NCBI GenBank assembly: GCA_001970855.1
Contig: LSSN01004738.1
Location: 1 to 19,644, forward strand
DNA length: 19,644 nucleotides
Reading direction: 5' to 3'
From: Smittium culicis
Taxonomy: Eukaryota > Kickxellomycota > Harpellomycetes > Harpellales > Legeriomycetaceae
Shown here: piece by piece, positions 1 through 11,152 of the stretch
Layout: the number at the start of each line of letters is the position of its first letter
How positions within the stretch are numbered: position 1 is the first letter of the stretch
Made by a program: the position numbers and the translations under genes
Notes under the pieces: generated by a model
Databases searched by the model: none
What the model was told of the DNA's origin: nothing
Seen by the model: only the letters and a program-made list of their open reading frames with translations

Positions 1-40
1 AAAAAAAAAAGTTAACATTTCATCAGTTTAGCATCCCTGA

Positions 41-310
41 ATTTATCTGTCTTTTTCTATATTTTTTTTAGACTTTATTGTTATATTTATCAAACTGTGC
101 TATTATGAGATGTTGTATATTATTTACACACTAATCACATTTATAAGTTTACTGAAAATTAGGTTCCGCTTAATAATGGGTATACTTTTTATTTTTATCT
201 CAAAGGTTGGCCAAGATACTCCTATAAGCGATACTGTACATCTTTTTACTTACGCTAGATATAAATATAAACATACCTCTCTAATGGTGTATTCGTTATT
301 TATTATATAG
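41..310 (+). CDS. Possible 3' exon of an upstream membrane-protein gene (unrecognised)
   Basis: A stretch of 89 codons stays open from position 41 to the TAG at 308-310, and there is an acceptor-like poly-T run ending in TAG at 62-71. The predicted peptide is very rich in Ile, Leu, Phe and Tyr up to the ATG-initiated part at 110, then has a more ordinary polar stretch (KVGQDTPISDTVHLF). It could be the last exon of a gene lying left of the window. It could equally be a chance opening in AT-rich DNA. I recognise no family, and neither codon use nor a homologue supports it. Confidence 0.15.
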   Translation: MYLSFSIFFLDFIVIFIKLCYYEMLYIIYTLITFISLLKIRFRLIMGILFIFISKVGQDTPISDTVHLFTYARYKYKHTSLMVYSLFII

Positions 311-589
311 TTTTATTAAAACCATATTTTGTTTTGCATTACCTTGTATACATTTTTTCCTCCGATTTTGAGCTATGGTGGTTTAGGCTTCCTTCTGTCT
401 ACAAGGATAGTCAATAATGTTCAAGATAAGTAGTAAAAGCTCAGATTATTATAGTTAATTGGCGCTATATATTTATCTGCCAAATAGAATGTATGAATTT
501 AAAAATTTACCAAATCGCTGAGATAATTTTTCCAGGCGAATATTCTTTGAGTAGAACGGCAAGAGCATTTTATTCGCTTAGCTACAGCT

Positions 590-786
590 TTAACCCTTTC
601 CCGCGCGGTAGACTATTTTTGGACCACCAGATATAGCCAACTGCGTTCAATAAAAATTGATTAATTCCAAGAACATAAGAATTATTGGTATAATGTAAAA
701 CATTAGCAAATAATAAACTTACTTATAATTCACTAACGAATCATTAAATTAAACTTTTTTAAGAGTGTTGGACGGGAAAGGGTTAA
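590..786 (+). mobile_element. MITE copy 1, piggyBac-like (TTAA-flanked)
   Basis: The element is flanked by TTAA on both sides (590-593 and 783-786). Its outer 13 bases, TAACCCTTTCCCG at 591-603, are a perfect inverted repeat of 773-785. The interior is AT-rich, with no coding capacity. Two diverged copies lie at 5366-5563 (inverted) and 12835-13034 (same orientation). They share the outer CCCTTT, a GGTAGACTATTTTTG-like block and an inner block near AAACGAATCA. TTAA target duplication with CCCTTT termini is typical of piggyBac-superfamily non-autonomous elements. The family assignment is inference; the repeat and its ends are visible directly. Confidence 0.8.
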
Positions 787-1209
787 GCGAGGCAAGAGAG
801 TAAGAAGGTATGTAACCAATTATATGACAAATCAAATGATCAATTAGTGTATACCCAATAATAATTCCGAATTAGGTTTGAATTGAGATTTGAAATGGCA
901 ATTGGCTACGCTTTAGATATTAAAAGTTTGGCAGTTTACCATTTATTTTTTTTTATTGATAAAGGATAGTAACTAAAATTTTTTTTTATTTGAGTGGTGC
1001 TTCAATAGATTTTAGTTCAAAATTAAAACTTTGCTAGGTGTTAGAAAGACTTATATCTTAATAATCGAAAAGCGTAATTTAGCAGCCAAAAAAAAAAAAA
1101 CAATTAAAGAAATCTATTCTACTAGCAAGTACATTTTTAGTTTCAGAATTTTAAAACCCGCTTCACTGGATCAGATCTAAGAGATAAAGCGATACGAAAA
1201 AAAGCGAGG
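787..1209. other. Intergenic region upstream of the uL15m gene
   Basis: AT-rich DNA with several A and T homopolymers (for example 1089-1100) and no open frame I can support. It should contain the promoter of the gene starting at 1210, but I see no convincing TATA box. The preceding stretch 311-589 is likewise without recognisable features. Confidence 0.5.
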
Positions 1210-2470
1210 ATGTTTAGAAGTATTCTGGGGTTTGATTCGTTCAGTCGAAGCTTAAAAGCAGGAATCAGGGTTGCTTCAAAACTGTCAAACGAAGTTGTGA
1301 TCAATAAATGCAATTACTCTACTTTTAAAATCGAACCAATTAGCTTTAATGTTTCATTGAACAACCTTCGTGACAATAAGGGAGCTAAGCCAAAGGTACA
1401 GAGTTCATATATTATATTGTTTAAATGAAAAACATTGCTTAATTGTATATGTATAGAAAATATGAAAATTTTGCTTTTCAGCAATGGAGGCAAATTTATT
1501 ATGCTCTTTTTTTTTTTTGCTTTTCGTGCTAATGGTTAAAAATTTAAAGGTAATTCTGAAATGAAGGTTTAATATCTTGAATACTAATTATTAAATAGAA
1601 AATGAGGTTAGGAAGAGGTCCAGGCTCAGGCAAAGGAAAAACAAGTGGTAGAGGTCACAAAGGCCAAAATGCGAGAACAGGAAACGGTACTCCAAAACCA
1701 GGATTCGAGGGAGGTCAAACGCCACTATACCAAAGATTTCCCAAACGCGGTTTCACTAACATGTAAGCAATCTTTTTGTTAAATAGCTTTGGTTTCGATA
1801 AGAAAAGCAGATGTATAATATATTCGATACAACGTTTAACTGCTTGGAGCCAGTGCTAAAAAAAAAACAGTTTCACTTATAAGATTGATATTTGATTAAA
1901 TAGGTTCAAGAGAGAATTAACAGGGCTAAATTTAGATAAGCTCCAGCACTGGATTAATTTGGGGAGAATCGACCCAAAAAAGAAAATCACACTAAAAGAG
2001 ATATTTGAATCAAACATTGTTAAATTCAAAGATGGAGTTTCTTTACTAGGTGGGGTAAGTATAATATTTTTTTTCTGCTATATAATTTCAAAAAATTGGA
2101 GAAAGCTTTTATTATAAAATTTAAATGATTAGATTTATATTTTATATTGGTTAATGCTTCGACATTTTAGATGCTGCATTTTTAATAACTATTTTATTTT
2201 TAAAAAATTAAATATAAATAGGGCTCAGTTTATTTCAAAGAGCCAATAGAAATCGAAGTAACTAAAGCATCAAAATCAGCGATCAAGAGAATCGAAGAAC
2301 TTGGGGGAAAAGTTACATGCGTATACCATAACCGTTTGGCGATGAGGGCAGTTTTAAAGCCAGAGAAATTCGGAATAATTCCAAAATTCGCAGAGCCAAC
2401 CAACGTGAAGCTTCTAGAATGGTACTCGAACAAGGAAAATAGAGGATATCTCGCCCCAAGCGATAAATAA
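1210..2470 (+). CDS. MRPL10: Mitochondrial large-subunit ribosomal protein uL15m (L15 family), 4 exons
   Basis: Exons 1210-1395, 1599-1762, 1904-2054 and 2222-2470 join to 750 nt, 249 residues, ending TAA. Donors are GTACAG, GTAAGC and GTAAGT; acceptors are TAG. The first intron has a TACTAAT branch site at 1582-1588. Phases are 0, 2 and 0 and the reading frame continues perfectly. Exon 1 ends in the L15 start motif [12 protein letters not shown] and exon 2 opens with the family signature [20 protein letters not shown] (from residue 65), followed by the [17 protein letters not shown] block. The last exon carries the C-terminal L15 fold ([17 protein letters not shown]). The first ~50 residues are basic and Ser-rich, fitting a mitochondrial targeting signal, and the long C-terminal extension fits the mitochondrial rather than the cytosolic or bacterial form. 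It binds 23S-like rRNA in the mitoribosome large subunit. The ATG at 1210 is the first in frame. Confidence 0.93.
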
Positions 2471-5015
2471 ATAGCAGAACGGCTTAGTCTTTTTCAATAT
2501 TTTAATTTTTTTTTTTAAATAGGAGCTGTAGTTAATTACTTGCTTCTTTTTAGTATACTTTCATTTAGCAAAAAAAAAAAAAAAAAAAAGTAAATCATAT
2601 ACAATTAATACAATTTTTTACCATTGGCCACTGACTTTTTTTTTTTATCGCCTTCAACTTTAGCTATGCTAGATTAAACAAGGTAATGGAAAAGGCGTTG
2701 ATACAAAGTATTCTTGAAACGAAAGTGTGGATATATTTGCAATTGGAGTGTTTATAGAGTATTCCCGGTTGTAAAAATCGTGTGATACTTAATTATAGAT
2801 AAAACAGGACCCTATTTTAATTTGATAGATTAGAAATATAATGATATTTACAACTATCCACCGCACATTTCGTTGGGTGCGTTTTTTTTGTTTACATTTA
2901 ATGCTACTTGCGATATTTGGATATGCTGATAAGAATATTAATTTTTTTGAGTAGATTAGTGTATTTCCAGCTCCAATATAAAAAAAAATAAATGAGATAA
3001 AATCACGATAGACTTTTTCTAGTGCGCGAATAAACGCTTTGTTAGGCGCAAATCCATAAATGCTTTTTAAAATTTAAATGTATTTTATTACGAATGGGCA
3101 GTAAAGTATACAATCATGTTTTTTTTTTTTTTTGCGATAAGGATAGTTCATAATGGATCTACAAGAGATTTTTTGATAAAAATTGAAACTGAATAGTTGT
3201 TTATAAATGATTAAACAACTAAAGATTTTTGTCTAAAGATGTATTAGAGAAGAGGTATTTATTTTATTGGCATCAAGAATCACAAGTAGCTTGCGAGTTT
3301 AAAAAAAAAAAAAAAATCTTGTACTGCTATTATTGTAACTAATGTCATGTTTTTTTTAAAATTTTTTTTACTCGAGAATCAGGAATGTAAATCCATTTTT
3401 ACTTTTACTGCTTTTTTTGTTTTAAATGTTCAGCTAATTTTTTAATAGTGCAGGTTTTTTTTTTCTTTTTTTATCAGTGATGTTAATTTAATGCCGTTGG
3501 GGGAGGGGGGGGAAATCATTTGGTACACTAAATTATAAAAAAAGCTGGACTTGACAATCAAGTAGTCTTTTTTTTTTTTTAGACGTTGTATTGTTATGAT
3601 AAACTATGCCAAAAAGTAAATAAGAACAATGGGAATAAAAAAAGGGTGCTGTTGGCAACTGAAATTATGCAGGATAATCTCTATTGGCTCAAAATTGATG
3701 AATGTGTAAAGATGATCAAGCAGCGACTATATTTTTAATTTTTATTTACTTTTAAATATTTCTGTTGGGGGGGAATAAAAATGCAGTTACAGCCTAGAGG
3801 TTGAAGATCATATGTGATTAAATAGGGGAAAAAAGAGTGCAAAGTGTTTATATTTATTTTATAAAAATGTCATATTTTGATAGCTATGATGAGAAGAAAA
3901 AGGCAAAGATTCAGAATAGAAATGTATATGAACAAGTTCCCAAAAAAAAAAAAAAAAAATTAAATGGACGATGATGAAAATGGCAGAAATGCTTAAAGTT
4001 TTATGTACAGAGTGGCAATTCACTAAGTTTGACTGGAGGAGAAAAATATGACAACCTTTTTTTTATTTTATTTTATTTTTGGGTTCGACTTGAATGTGAT
4101 CTAATAAAGAAATTGCTGGAGAGAGACACGGGCCATAATTAAAATTGAGTAGGATTTAATCCAACTGGGCTTGTTTACTTTTATATAAATCTGGGCATAT
4201 CAGGTAGAAAGTAGGTTTCAGTCAAAAGTTTGTTGCAGGCGATGATGAAGATATCTTTGACCGATTTGGATATGGTTGAAATTGGGGGCAGAAGTTCAAG
4301 TTCAGCTGGATCTGCGACACTAAAAATATACTTTTTAGCAATGTTAGAGTTGAATTAGATTGATCAAAACTTCAACTCTTATTATTTATGTTTATGTATT
4401 GATAGGTTGTTTTCTTTGCAAGACATTTTGATTCTTTATTGCTGCCAATATAAAAAAAAAGCATTTATAAACACTGAAAAGCTAGCAAATAACATCAAAC
4501 TATTATTGATGTGAATAGCTGAATGTTTACAGCTTTTTAAATATTTTGTGTAGACTGTCTAATATATTTATTTGGCTTGTTAGGGTTTCTGACTCTAAAA
4601 TGCGTGGATTGGTGAGTAGCGCTTTCTAATTGGGTGGTGTTTTTGTTTGCTTTTTCGTGCTTTGTAATTGGGAGATTCATTAAAGCTATTGGACATGAAA
4701 TTATTTATAATGTTTTTGTCATTTGATTACGAATAAAAAAAGCTGGGAAGGTAAAGGTATTGGTTTAGTAGTAAAAATAGGCTGCGATTATTCATTGTTT
4801 GCTAATATAGGCTTCGTAAGCCAATAATATAAAACTTGATCTGAAATACGCCTTGATCAGAAATCTAATAGTTACTGGGTAGTTGAATGTACAGGATTAA
4901 AAAGGTAGCCAATAATAAGTACTATGTGCTATCAGGCAATTTGGCTGCCAGTAGATGCTGAATATTAAAAAAGTGTATAGTAAATCATATGATTGCTTTT
5001 GACGATTCATTTTAG
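2471..5015 (+). other. Long region without a recognised gene; scattered coding-like + strand segments
   Basis: No open frame exceeds about 50 codons, but several short + strand segments look protein-like. They include 2635-2757 (contains ARLNKVMEKALIQSIL), 3583-3738 (51 codons directly after a T14-AG acceptor, contains RVLLATEIMQDNLYWLK), 3867-3974 (starts ATG, contains MSYFDSYDEKKKAK and runs into an A18 tract), 4711-4815 (contains GKGIGLVVKIGCDYSLF and ends at a GTAAGC donor) and a segment ending at the GTAGCC donor at 4905. I cannot join them into one frame. Either an unrecognised intron-rich gene or a decayed one would explain them, and so would chance openings. G-runs at 3499-3511 and long A/T homopolymers are also present. 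Confidence 0.3.
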
Positions 5016-5891
5016 GCGGGTTTTCAAAAGGAAATCATATACAGTGAATATTACACTTTTAATATAGATTCTGAGCAAGATTAGTCTAATATAGTCTTTT
5101 CTCCTTCAAGGCTATTCTGTTCAGCAACTAGAGAAGTATGAGATCGACGATGGAGACAAAGATTATGTTCTTTTTTTTAGTTGGCAGGTGTAATGAAAAA
5201 TAAATTGCGAGAAAACACCTTCTAGCGTGGACATGCAAGTCTATTTATACGCTGAGCTGGAATTGCCTTTGTACAATGTTAAACGGGCTAAGGAGGTATC
5301 CTGGTTCTTTAGCGACGTGAGAAGTTGGAGCAAGGCATCTTAAACGTAAGAAGTGTTACAAGCCTTTAGCCCTTTCCCAACCCAACGCTCTTTAAAACGT
5401 TAATTTTATGATTCGTTTATGAATTAAAAGCATATTTATTATTTGCATCTATACTATTAAATACCAATATTCCTTAAGGCCTCTGAATTAAGGTAATATA
5501 ATGTAACACAGTTGGCTACATTTGGTAGATCAAAAACAGTCCACCTCCCACGAAAAAGGTTAATCAGAATGAAATGTTTGGAGTTCAGCCAAAAAAATTA
5601 AAAAGCAATGACAGATGATTTGTAGGCTCAGCTACTGTGCTTGTAAATGTGGAAAATAAGCTAATTAAATCGTGAAGATGGTTAAGTGGACAAATACAGA
5701 CGTTAGAGTAGCGATTGGCCAAAGGAATACGATCGTTGACAGCGTTAAGTAAAGAGTGCGAAGATTAGCTAAAATTTATGCAATTTAAGAGGCTAGTCGT
5801 TTTAACACGTCTAATAATGTTCTGATCTATTTATTTGCCAACTTTGCTTTTTAGGAAAAAAGACAAACTCCGACTCGAAATAATCAAATAG
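5016..5891 (+). CDS. Tentative 3' end of an unrecognised multi-exon gene
   Basis: Five small exons can be threaded in one frame: 5016-5043, 5111-5187, 5313-5345, 5678-5748 and 5855-5891 (stop TAG). The acceptors are TTTTAG, CTTCAAG, TTCTTTAG, GTGAAG and TTTTTAG. The donors are GTGAAT, GTGTAA, GTAAGA and GTAAAG. Phases are 1, 0, 0 and 2, all consistent. A TCTAAT lies 20 nt before the second acceptor and GCTAAT 12 nt before the fourth. The peptide is mixed polar and hydrophobic (YEIDDGDKDYVLFF, RREKLEQGILN, MVKWTNTDVRVAIGQRN, KKDKLRLEIIK). I recognise no family. The exons are very short and two donors are weak, so threading by chance is possible. The 5' end is not determined; an ATG at 4887 reading MYRIKK up to the GTAGCC donor is one option. 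Confidence 0.25.
5366..5563 (-). mobile_element. MITE copy 2, piggyBac-like, inverted
   Basis: Reverse complement of the same repeat as 590-786. On the - strand it begins after TTAA (5560-5563) with CCTTTTTCGTGGGAGG and ends in GGGAAAGGGC at the degenerate TTAG (5366-5369). Internal blocks match the other copies, such as TTTTTGATCTACCAAATG and GTAGCCAAC, plus ATAAACGAATCATAAAATT near the far end. The copy is clearly diverged, so it is old. It lies within the fourth interval of the tentative gene at 5016-5891. Removing it would shrink that 332-nt intron to about 134 nt, close to the introns of the secure genes. Confidence 0.75.
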
Positions 5892-6752
5892 TCTCATTTT
5901 AATCAATGTTCTTTTATTTCTTTATTTCAAGCATAGGACTCTTAGCGAGTATTCATTGGGCAATAATTTTAGCTAGTTTTTTATTGAGCAATGGTTATTC
6001 AGCATTTAGCTTTTGGTTTTAGCTTAGGTTTTGGTTTTATATTATAATTTGGGTCCATGTTTCCTATTTGCCCATGAACCATCTTCGATAATTTATCCGC
6101 GCTAATTTCCATAAATCATATATTTTTTCCTTTTTTTTTTTCCAAGGAATTTAATATTATAAGGGTTTATAGAGATGATGATTTTTAGCAAACAAGATTT
6201 CAAGCCTCCACCTCCCCCCACCCAAAAAAATATTCAGGATGCTGACGCTATCCCTAAAAGTCAACGAATCGTTCCCCTTTATCCTCCCCAATAAAACCCA
6301 AACCTTCATATCATTCCTGTAAAGTTGTTTATTTTTCTTCTTTTAAATGTATTGCAAATCATATCTGTTTTGTTTTGAATAGTTCGCCTGTGTTAATTTC
6401 TGTCCTCCGCCTTTCTTATTAGTCTTCCTCCATAGCCTTAATCTATCCTTTGCCTTTTTTTTTTTTTTTAGCTGTTGCTATCCAACTCCTCCTGGCTAAG
6501 ATCCACACTGGCTGTTTTCAACTCGTCCTATATCCTTTCTTTTCTTTCATTACTACTTCTTTAAGTATCTCTTTTACACTTCACGTCTTTTAAGCTCTTC
6601 TATTAATTTATCTATATCCCCTATTTTACTCAATCAACATTTTTTTTTTAGCCTTCACTACGCTACCTTTATTTATATACACATTTTCCCCTACCCTCGT
6701 ACCTCCCCTCTCTTAATGTATAAACAAGAATTCACAAGCTAAAATCAACCAA
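5892..6752 (+). promoter_or_regulatory. Pyrimidine-rich upstream region of the chitin synthase gene
   Basis: No gene is visible. From about 6120 the + strand becomes strongly C/T-rich, with CCTCC and TTTCTT blocks and T9-T13 runs, up to the start codon at 6753. TATA-like sequences occur at 6671-6679 (ATTTATATA) and 6719-6724 (TATAAA). The start context ATCAACCAAATG has the favourable A at -3. Long CT-rich tracts just upstream of a start are common in strongly expressed fungal genes; assigning this one as promoter and 5' leader is inference. Confidence 0.4.
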
Positions 6753-9700
6753 ATGTCGCGGAACAACGAAGGTTTTGATGATTCTGATATAGATCTTGTG
6801 CAATTCACTAAAAATGACCCCAATGTAGCCCCTGCTTTTGTTCACTCAAGTAATTTTCTCCTTTTTCTTAAACTTCACTTCAGCTCTTCTCATTTATCTT
6901 TTTTACAACATGTCTATATTCTTTTCTATCTAGCCCTTAACCCATTTTTTAATTCCAATTTTATTTTAATACCCCTTTATTAGATAATTTTAACTCAATT
7001 TATAATGTAAACGATGAAATCGAAGTCGAAAGAATTCGTGCCAGGGAAGCAAAACGTCTCCAGAGAAACACCAGAGTTCAATTCACTCAAGCTGATATAG
7101 AAACTGAAGAATATGATAACGTCAGAAAATCTTTCTCTTCCCCCTCAAAAATAAAAAGATCTGAAGCTAAGCCCTCAAAATCCCTATTCGGTCTACCCTC
7201 CTATTGGGTCATTTACTCCAGAGTAATCACCTTTTGGGCCCCTGGATCTCTACTTAAACTCTTGAATCTAAAAACTAAGGAGAGTCAGCAAGCTTGGAGA
7301 GAAAAAATCGCCCTCGTTTCTATTGTTGTCATTATGTGCGCTTCTGTCGGCTTCTTAACATTTGGCCTCCAAAGCATCCTTTGCACCCAAGTCACTAGAA
7401 CCCTAAACACCAGACTATCTGACTATGATGTTGTTATCAACGGTAACGCATACGACATCTCCTCCTTTACCCATCCTGCTGCTCCTCCCACTATTAATGA
7501 CCCTATAAATCTACTTGAACCCCCTACCAGCGCCGGAAAGCAAGACTTGTCTCTCCACTTCCAAAACCCAAATACCATTTGCAAAAAAATTCTCAGATAT
7601 CCCGACGGTTTTGCCGACCAAAGCGGTAATGTCATTAATGTATTCCCTTGTAGTACTGTTTCCATTGGTCAACAAAATCCCCCAGATCCTCAAGATGCCC
7701 CCTTTAGCTGCCATACTACTCTCGCCTCAAGAAGAGCCCTAAGCTCCCTAAAATCTAACCCCGTTTCCTACGAATATGAAGAAGTCGTCAAAAACAAAAA
7801 ATATGTGATTTACAACGGCGCTGTTTTGGATCTAAATCGTGTTAGCTGGCTGAACCCCCAAATCACGCTCCCGGAAGAATTTAATATTTTTTCTAATGGC
7901 TCTTACGGCGGTCAAGATATTACCCTCAGCTTAGCCAATAAAGATATCAACATTGGCAAATGTATGTTTGAGCTTTTTGTTATTGGATACCTCGATACTA
8001 TAACCCCTGGATGTATCGCCTCAAATATCATCCTTTACGTCTCACTTTTGGTTATCTTAAGTGCCGTCTTTTCTAAATTCTTCATGGCAATCTACTTTGG
8101 CTGGTTTATGTCTAAAGAACTAGGCAAACTATCTGACGAGTCCGCTGAAGAGAGATACAAAAGATTAGAAAATATCGAAAACTGGGCTAACGTCAACAAT
8201 CATTATGGAAATGAAAAAATTAAAAAAAAATACTCTGTGAATTACTCCTCCAACTACCAACGCAAAAAAACTAAGTCATTCTTACCCACCCAGTCGCGCT
8301 ATTCTAAACTCCATAACTCTGATAGCTTTTCGACCAACAGAGCAAACCCTCAAAGACTTGGCTCGCGAATTTATAATCCTCCTCTAAACAACCAGAGCTC
8401 CTTCCTCCCTTCTCAGCAAAACGATAGTTTCAACAACCTCGATAATTCCAACCACAATTGGCCTAACTCATATGGTCTTTCCGGAAGTCCTCCTATCAAA
8501 CATAACCCCTATAACGGTGACTCATCTGAGATCCTACACACTTTTCTTGTTGTAACTTGCTACTCTGAGGGCGCTCGTGGTATCAGAACGACTCTCGACT
8601 CTCTAGCCATAACTGATTACCCTGACAGCCATAAATGTCTCTTTGTTGTTTGCGATGGTCTCATTAAAGGTGAAGGCGAATCCATTAATACCCCTGATAT
8701 TTGCCTCTCCATGATGCATGACTTTGTTATCCCTCCCGACCGCGTACATGCGTTTTCTTACGTTTCTATTGCTGTTGGTTCCAAGCGCCACAATATGGCC
8801 AAGTTATACGCTGGCTACTACTCTCCCGGCGAGGATGCTTCAGATGACCTAAAATCCAGAAGAGTTCCTATGGTTTTGATTGTCAAATGCGGAACTCCTC
8901 ACGAACAAAATGATAGCAAAGTCGGAAACAGAGGTAAAAGAGACTCACAAGTTATTTTAATGAGCTTCTTGCAACGTGTAACTTTTGATGAACGCATGAC
9001 AAGGCTCGAGTACGAAATGTTCAATGCTATCTGGAATGTCACTGGAGTAACTCCTGATTTCTTTGAAGTTGTTTTAATGGTTGACGCCGATACTAAAGTA
9101 TTCCCAGATTCTTTAGGTAGAATGGTATCTGTCATGGCAAGAGATCCCATGGTTATGGGTCTTTGTGGTGAAACTAAAATAGCAAACAAAAGAGACTCCT
9201 TCACCTCAATGATACAAGTTTTCGAATATTACATCAGTCACCATCTTTCTAAAGCTTTCGAATCCGTTTTTGGTGGTGTAACCTGCCTCCCTGGCTGTTT
9301 CTGTATGTACAGAATCAAAGCTCCTAAAGGAAACCAAGGATACTATGCCCCAGTTTTAGCCAATCCTGATATTGTAGAACACTACTCAGAAAATGTTGTA
9401 AACACTCTACACAAAAAGAACCTGCTACTGTTAGGTGAAGATCGCTATTTATCAACCTTAATGCTGAGAACCTTCCCCAAAAGAAAGATGATGTTTGTTC
9501 CTTCTGCTGTTTGCAAAACAATCGTACCAAATACTTTCAAAGTTTTACTCTCTCAACGCAGAAGATGGATTAACTCAACTGTTCACAACCTCATGGAGTT
9601 GGTACTCGTTAACGATCTTTGTGGCACTTTTTGCTTCTCCATGCAGTTCATTATTTTCATGGAACTTGTTGGTACTCTAGTTCTGCCCGCTGCTATAACA

Positions 9701-10678
9701 TTCACTCTTTACTTGGTCATTATTTCCTTTATTGTTAAACCTATCCCAGTTTTACCACTCATTTTGCTCGCAATCATTCTTGGCCTTCCCGCTTTATTGA
9801 TCGGCTTAACTTCCCGTAAGCTCGTTTACGTCGGATGGATGCTTATCTACCTTATATCTTTGCCTATTTGGAATTTTGTCTTGCCTGTTTACTCTTACTG
9901 GCACTTTGACGATTTCAGCTGGGGTGAAACTAGAAAAGTTCAAGATGAAACTAAAGACAGCTCTGGGCATGGTGACTCTGGTGGCGAATTTGATTCCTCT
10001 AACATTGTAATGAAGCGTTGGGCCGACTTTGAATCCGAAAAGCGTAAATATGCCGAGCTCATTATGGCTACAAACCCTGAAATGAGCAGTGTCGTCAATG
10101 AAAATGATCATGAAAATAGTTTTGTCGGCGATCCCAGATTCAAGAGCGCTAATTATTACGATACTCCAACCCGAATATCAGCTTTGTTCAATTTAGCACA
10201 GAATACTAATGACCCAGCAACAAACGCTGTCTTTGAAAATATCCAGCAACTTGGATACCACGTGCCGATGTCTAGGACAGGATCAGCAACAAATAGCTTT
10301 AGTGCAGATCAAATGCTTAACAATATGCCCAGAAGTGTTGTCCCTTCCATACGAAATACTCCGTCAGGCGGGGTACAAATTCACAGACGCACTTCCAACA
10401 ATAGCAATAATTCGTCAAACAAAAAATCTGATGGTGATAATTCAAGCATGTCTAAGCTCAGTGCATACAGATATGATAAAAACTTTTCCTTTAACAGCAA
10501 TGCTCTCAATTCTAGCGCTGTTGAAACAACAATTAATCCAAATAACAGCTTCATGAGCAATAACACGAACAGAAACATAAGTAGACATAACAACGAAAAT
10601 AACTCTAACGCTGCAAACTTTTCTGGATCATCTATTTTATCAGATATCACTAATACACATCCAAATTCTAAAAAATAA
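6753..10678 (+). CDS. CHS3: Class IV chitin synthase (yeast Chs3 type), 2 exons
   Basis: Exon 1 (6753-6849) joins exon 2 (6984-10678) in phase 1 across a 134-nt GTAATT...TTATTAG intron, giving 1263 residues. It polymerises UDP-GlcNAc into chitin at the plasma membrane. An acidic N-terminus is followed by a membrane segment near residues 141-166, a cytochrome-b5-like stretch (KYVIYNGAVLDLNRVSWL) and a second hydrophobic segment near 381-408. Then comes the family 2 glycosyltransferase core: CYSEGARGIRTTLDSLA, catalytic DAD at 733-735, GCFCMYR, EDR at 851-853 and QRRRW at 890-894. Several membrane helices (about 921-995) end in the class IV hallmark HFDDFSWGETRKV. The final ~250 residues are Asn/Ser-rich and low in complexity, longer than in yeast Chs3 (about 1165 residues in total). 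All motifs are intact, so it is probably functional. It converges on the reductase gene downstream. Confidence 0.96.
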
Positions 10679-11152
10679 TCTATAAACTATGCAAACGATA
10701 AGTTTTTAGCATCTTTATTTCTTTTTTTTTTTTTTTTCACCTCCAAGAAAACTTCCTATACATTTATTATTATTATTTTTTCCTACTATCAATTTAATTT
10801 ACAGTTAATAAAATTTCAAATTTTTTATGCTCTTTTTATAGAAAGTATCTTTATAATAAACATCTCTTTATAAATTTATTATTATATCAAGACTTTTAAA
10901 AATTTATTGATATTGTGAACATAAATATCAATTGAGATGCTATTTTTTCATTTTTTTTTTTTTTTTACCATTGATAATGCTGTTATTGAGACTAGATAGC
11001 CGGTATATTTAACTGCTTAGCAGGAGGAGGAAGACGTTTTGAGAAAGGACGCATTTTCCGTACTATTTGCTTTTTTTTTTTTTTAACTTTTTTAAATAGG
11101 ATACAAAGATTTTGCAACGGTTTTAATTCTAAAAAATAAAAAATAACATGTC
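10679..11152. other. Convergent intergenic spacer
   Basis: AT-rich spacer between the 3' ends of the chitin synthase (+) and reductase (-) genes, with T13-T16 runs near 10722, 10951 and 11071. It should hold both polyadenylation regions. No open frame or RNA gene was seen. Confidence 0.6.
10807..10812 (+). terminator. Candidate polyadenylation signal of the chitin synthase gene
   Basis: AATAAA lies about 130 nt after the TAA stop codon in otherwise T-rich 3' DNA. Position and sequence fit a poly(A) signal, but such hexamers are common in AT-rich DNA. Confidence 0.3.

Noticed and set aside
2230..2433. 67-codon - strand frame over the last exon of the uL15m gene
   Set aside because: The + strand frame matches the L15 C-terminal region; the antisense frame has no support.
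3499..3511. G-rich run as a G-quadruplex or telomere-like sequence
   Set aside because: It is a single interrupted G tract without the four separated runs needed for a quadruplex, and there are no telomere repeats.
8899..10111. Several 60-100 codon - strand frames inside the chitin synthase
   Set aside because: All overlap the conserved catalytic or membrane region of the chitin synthase and look like shadows of its codon use.
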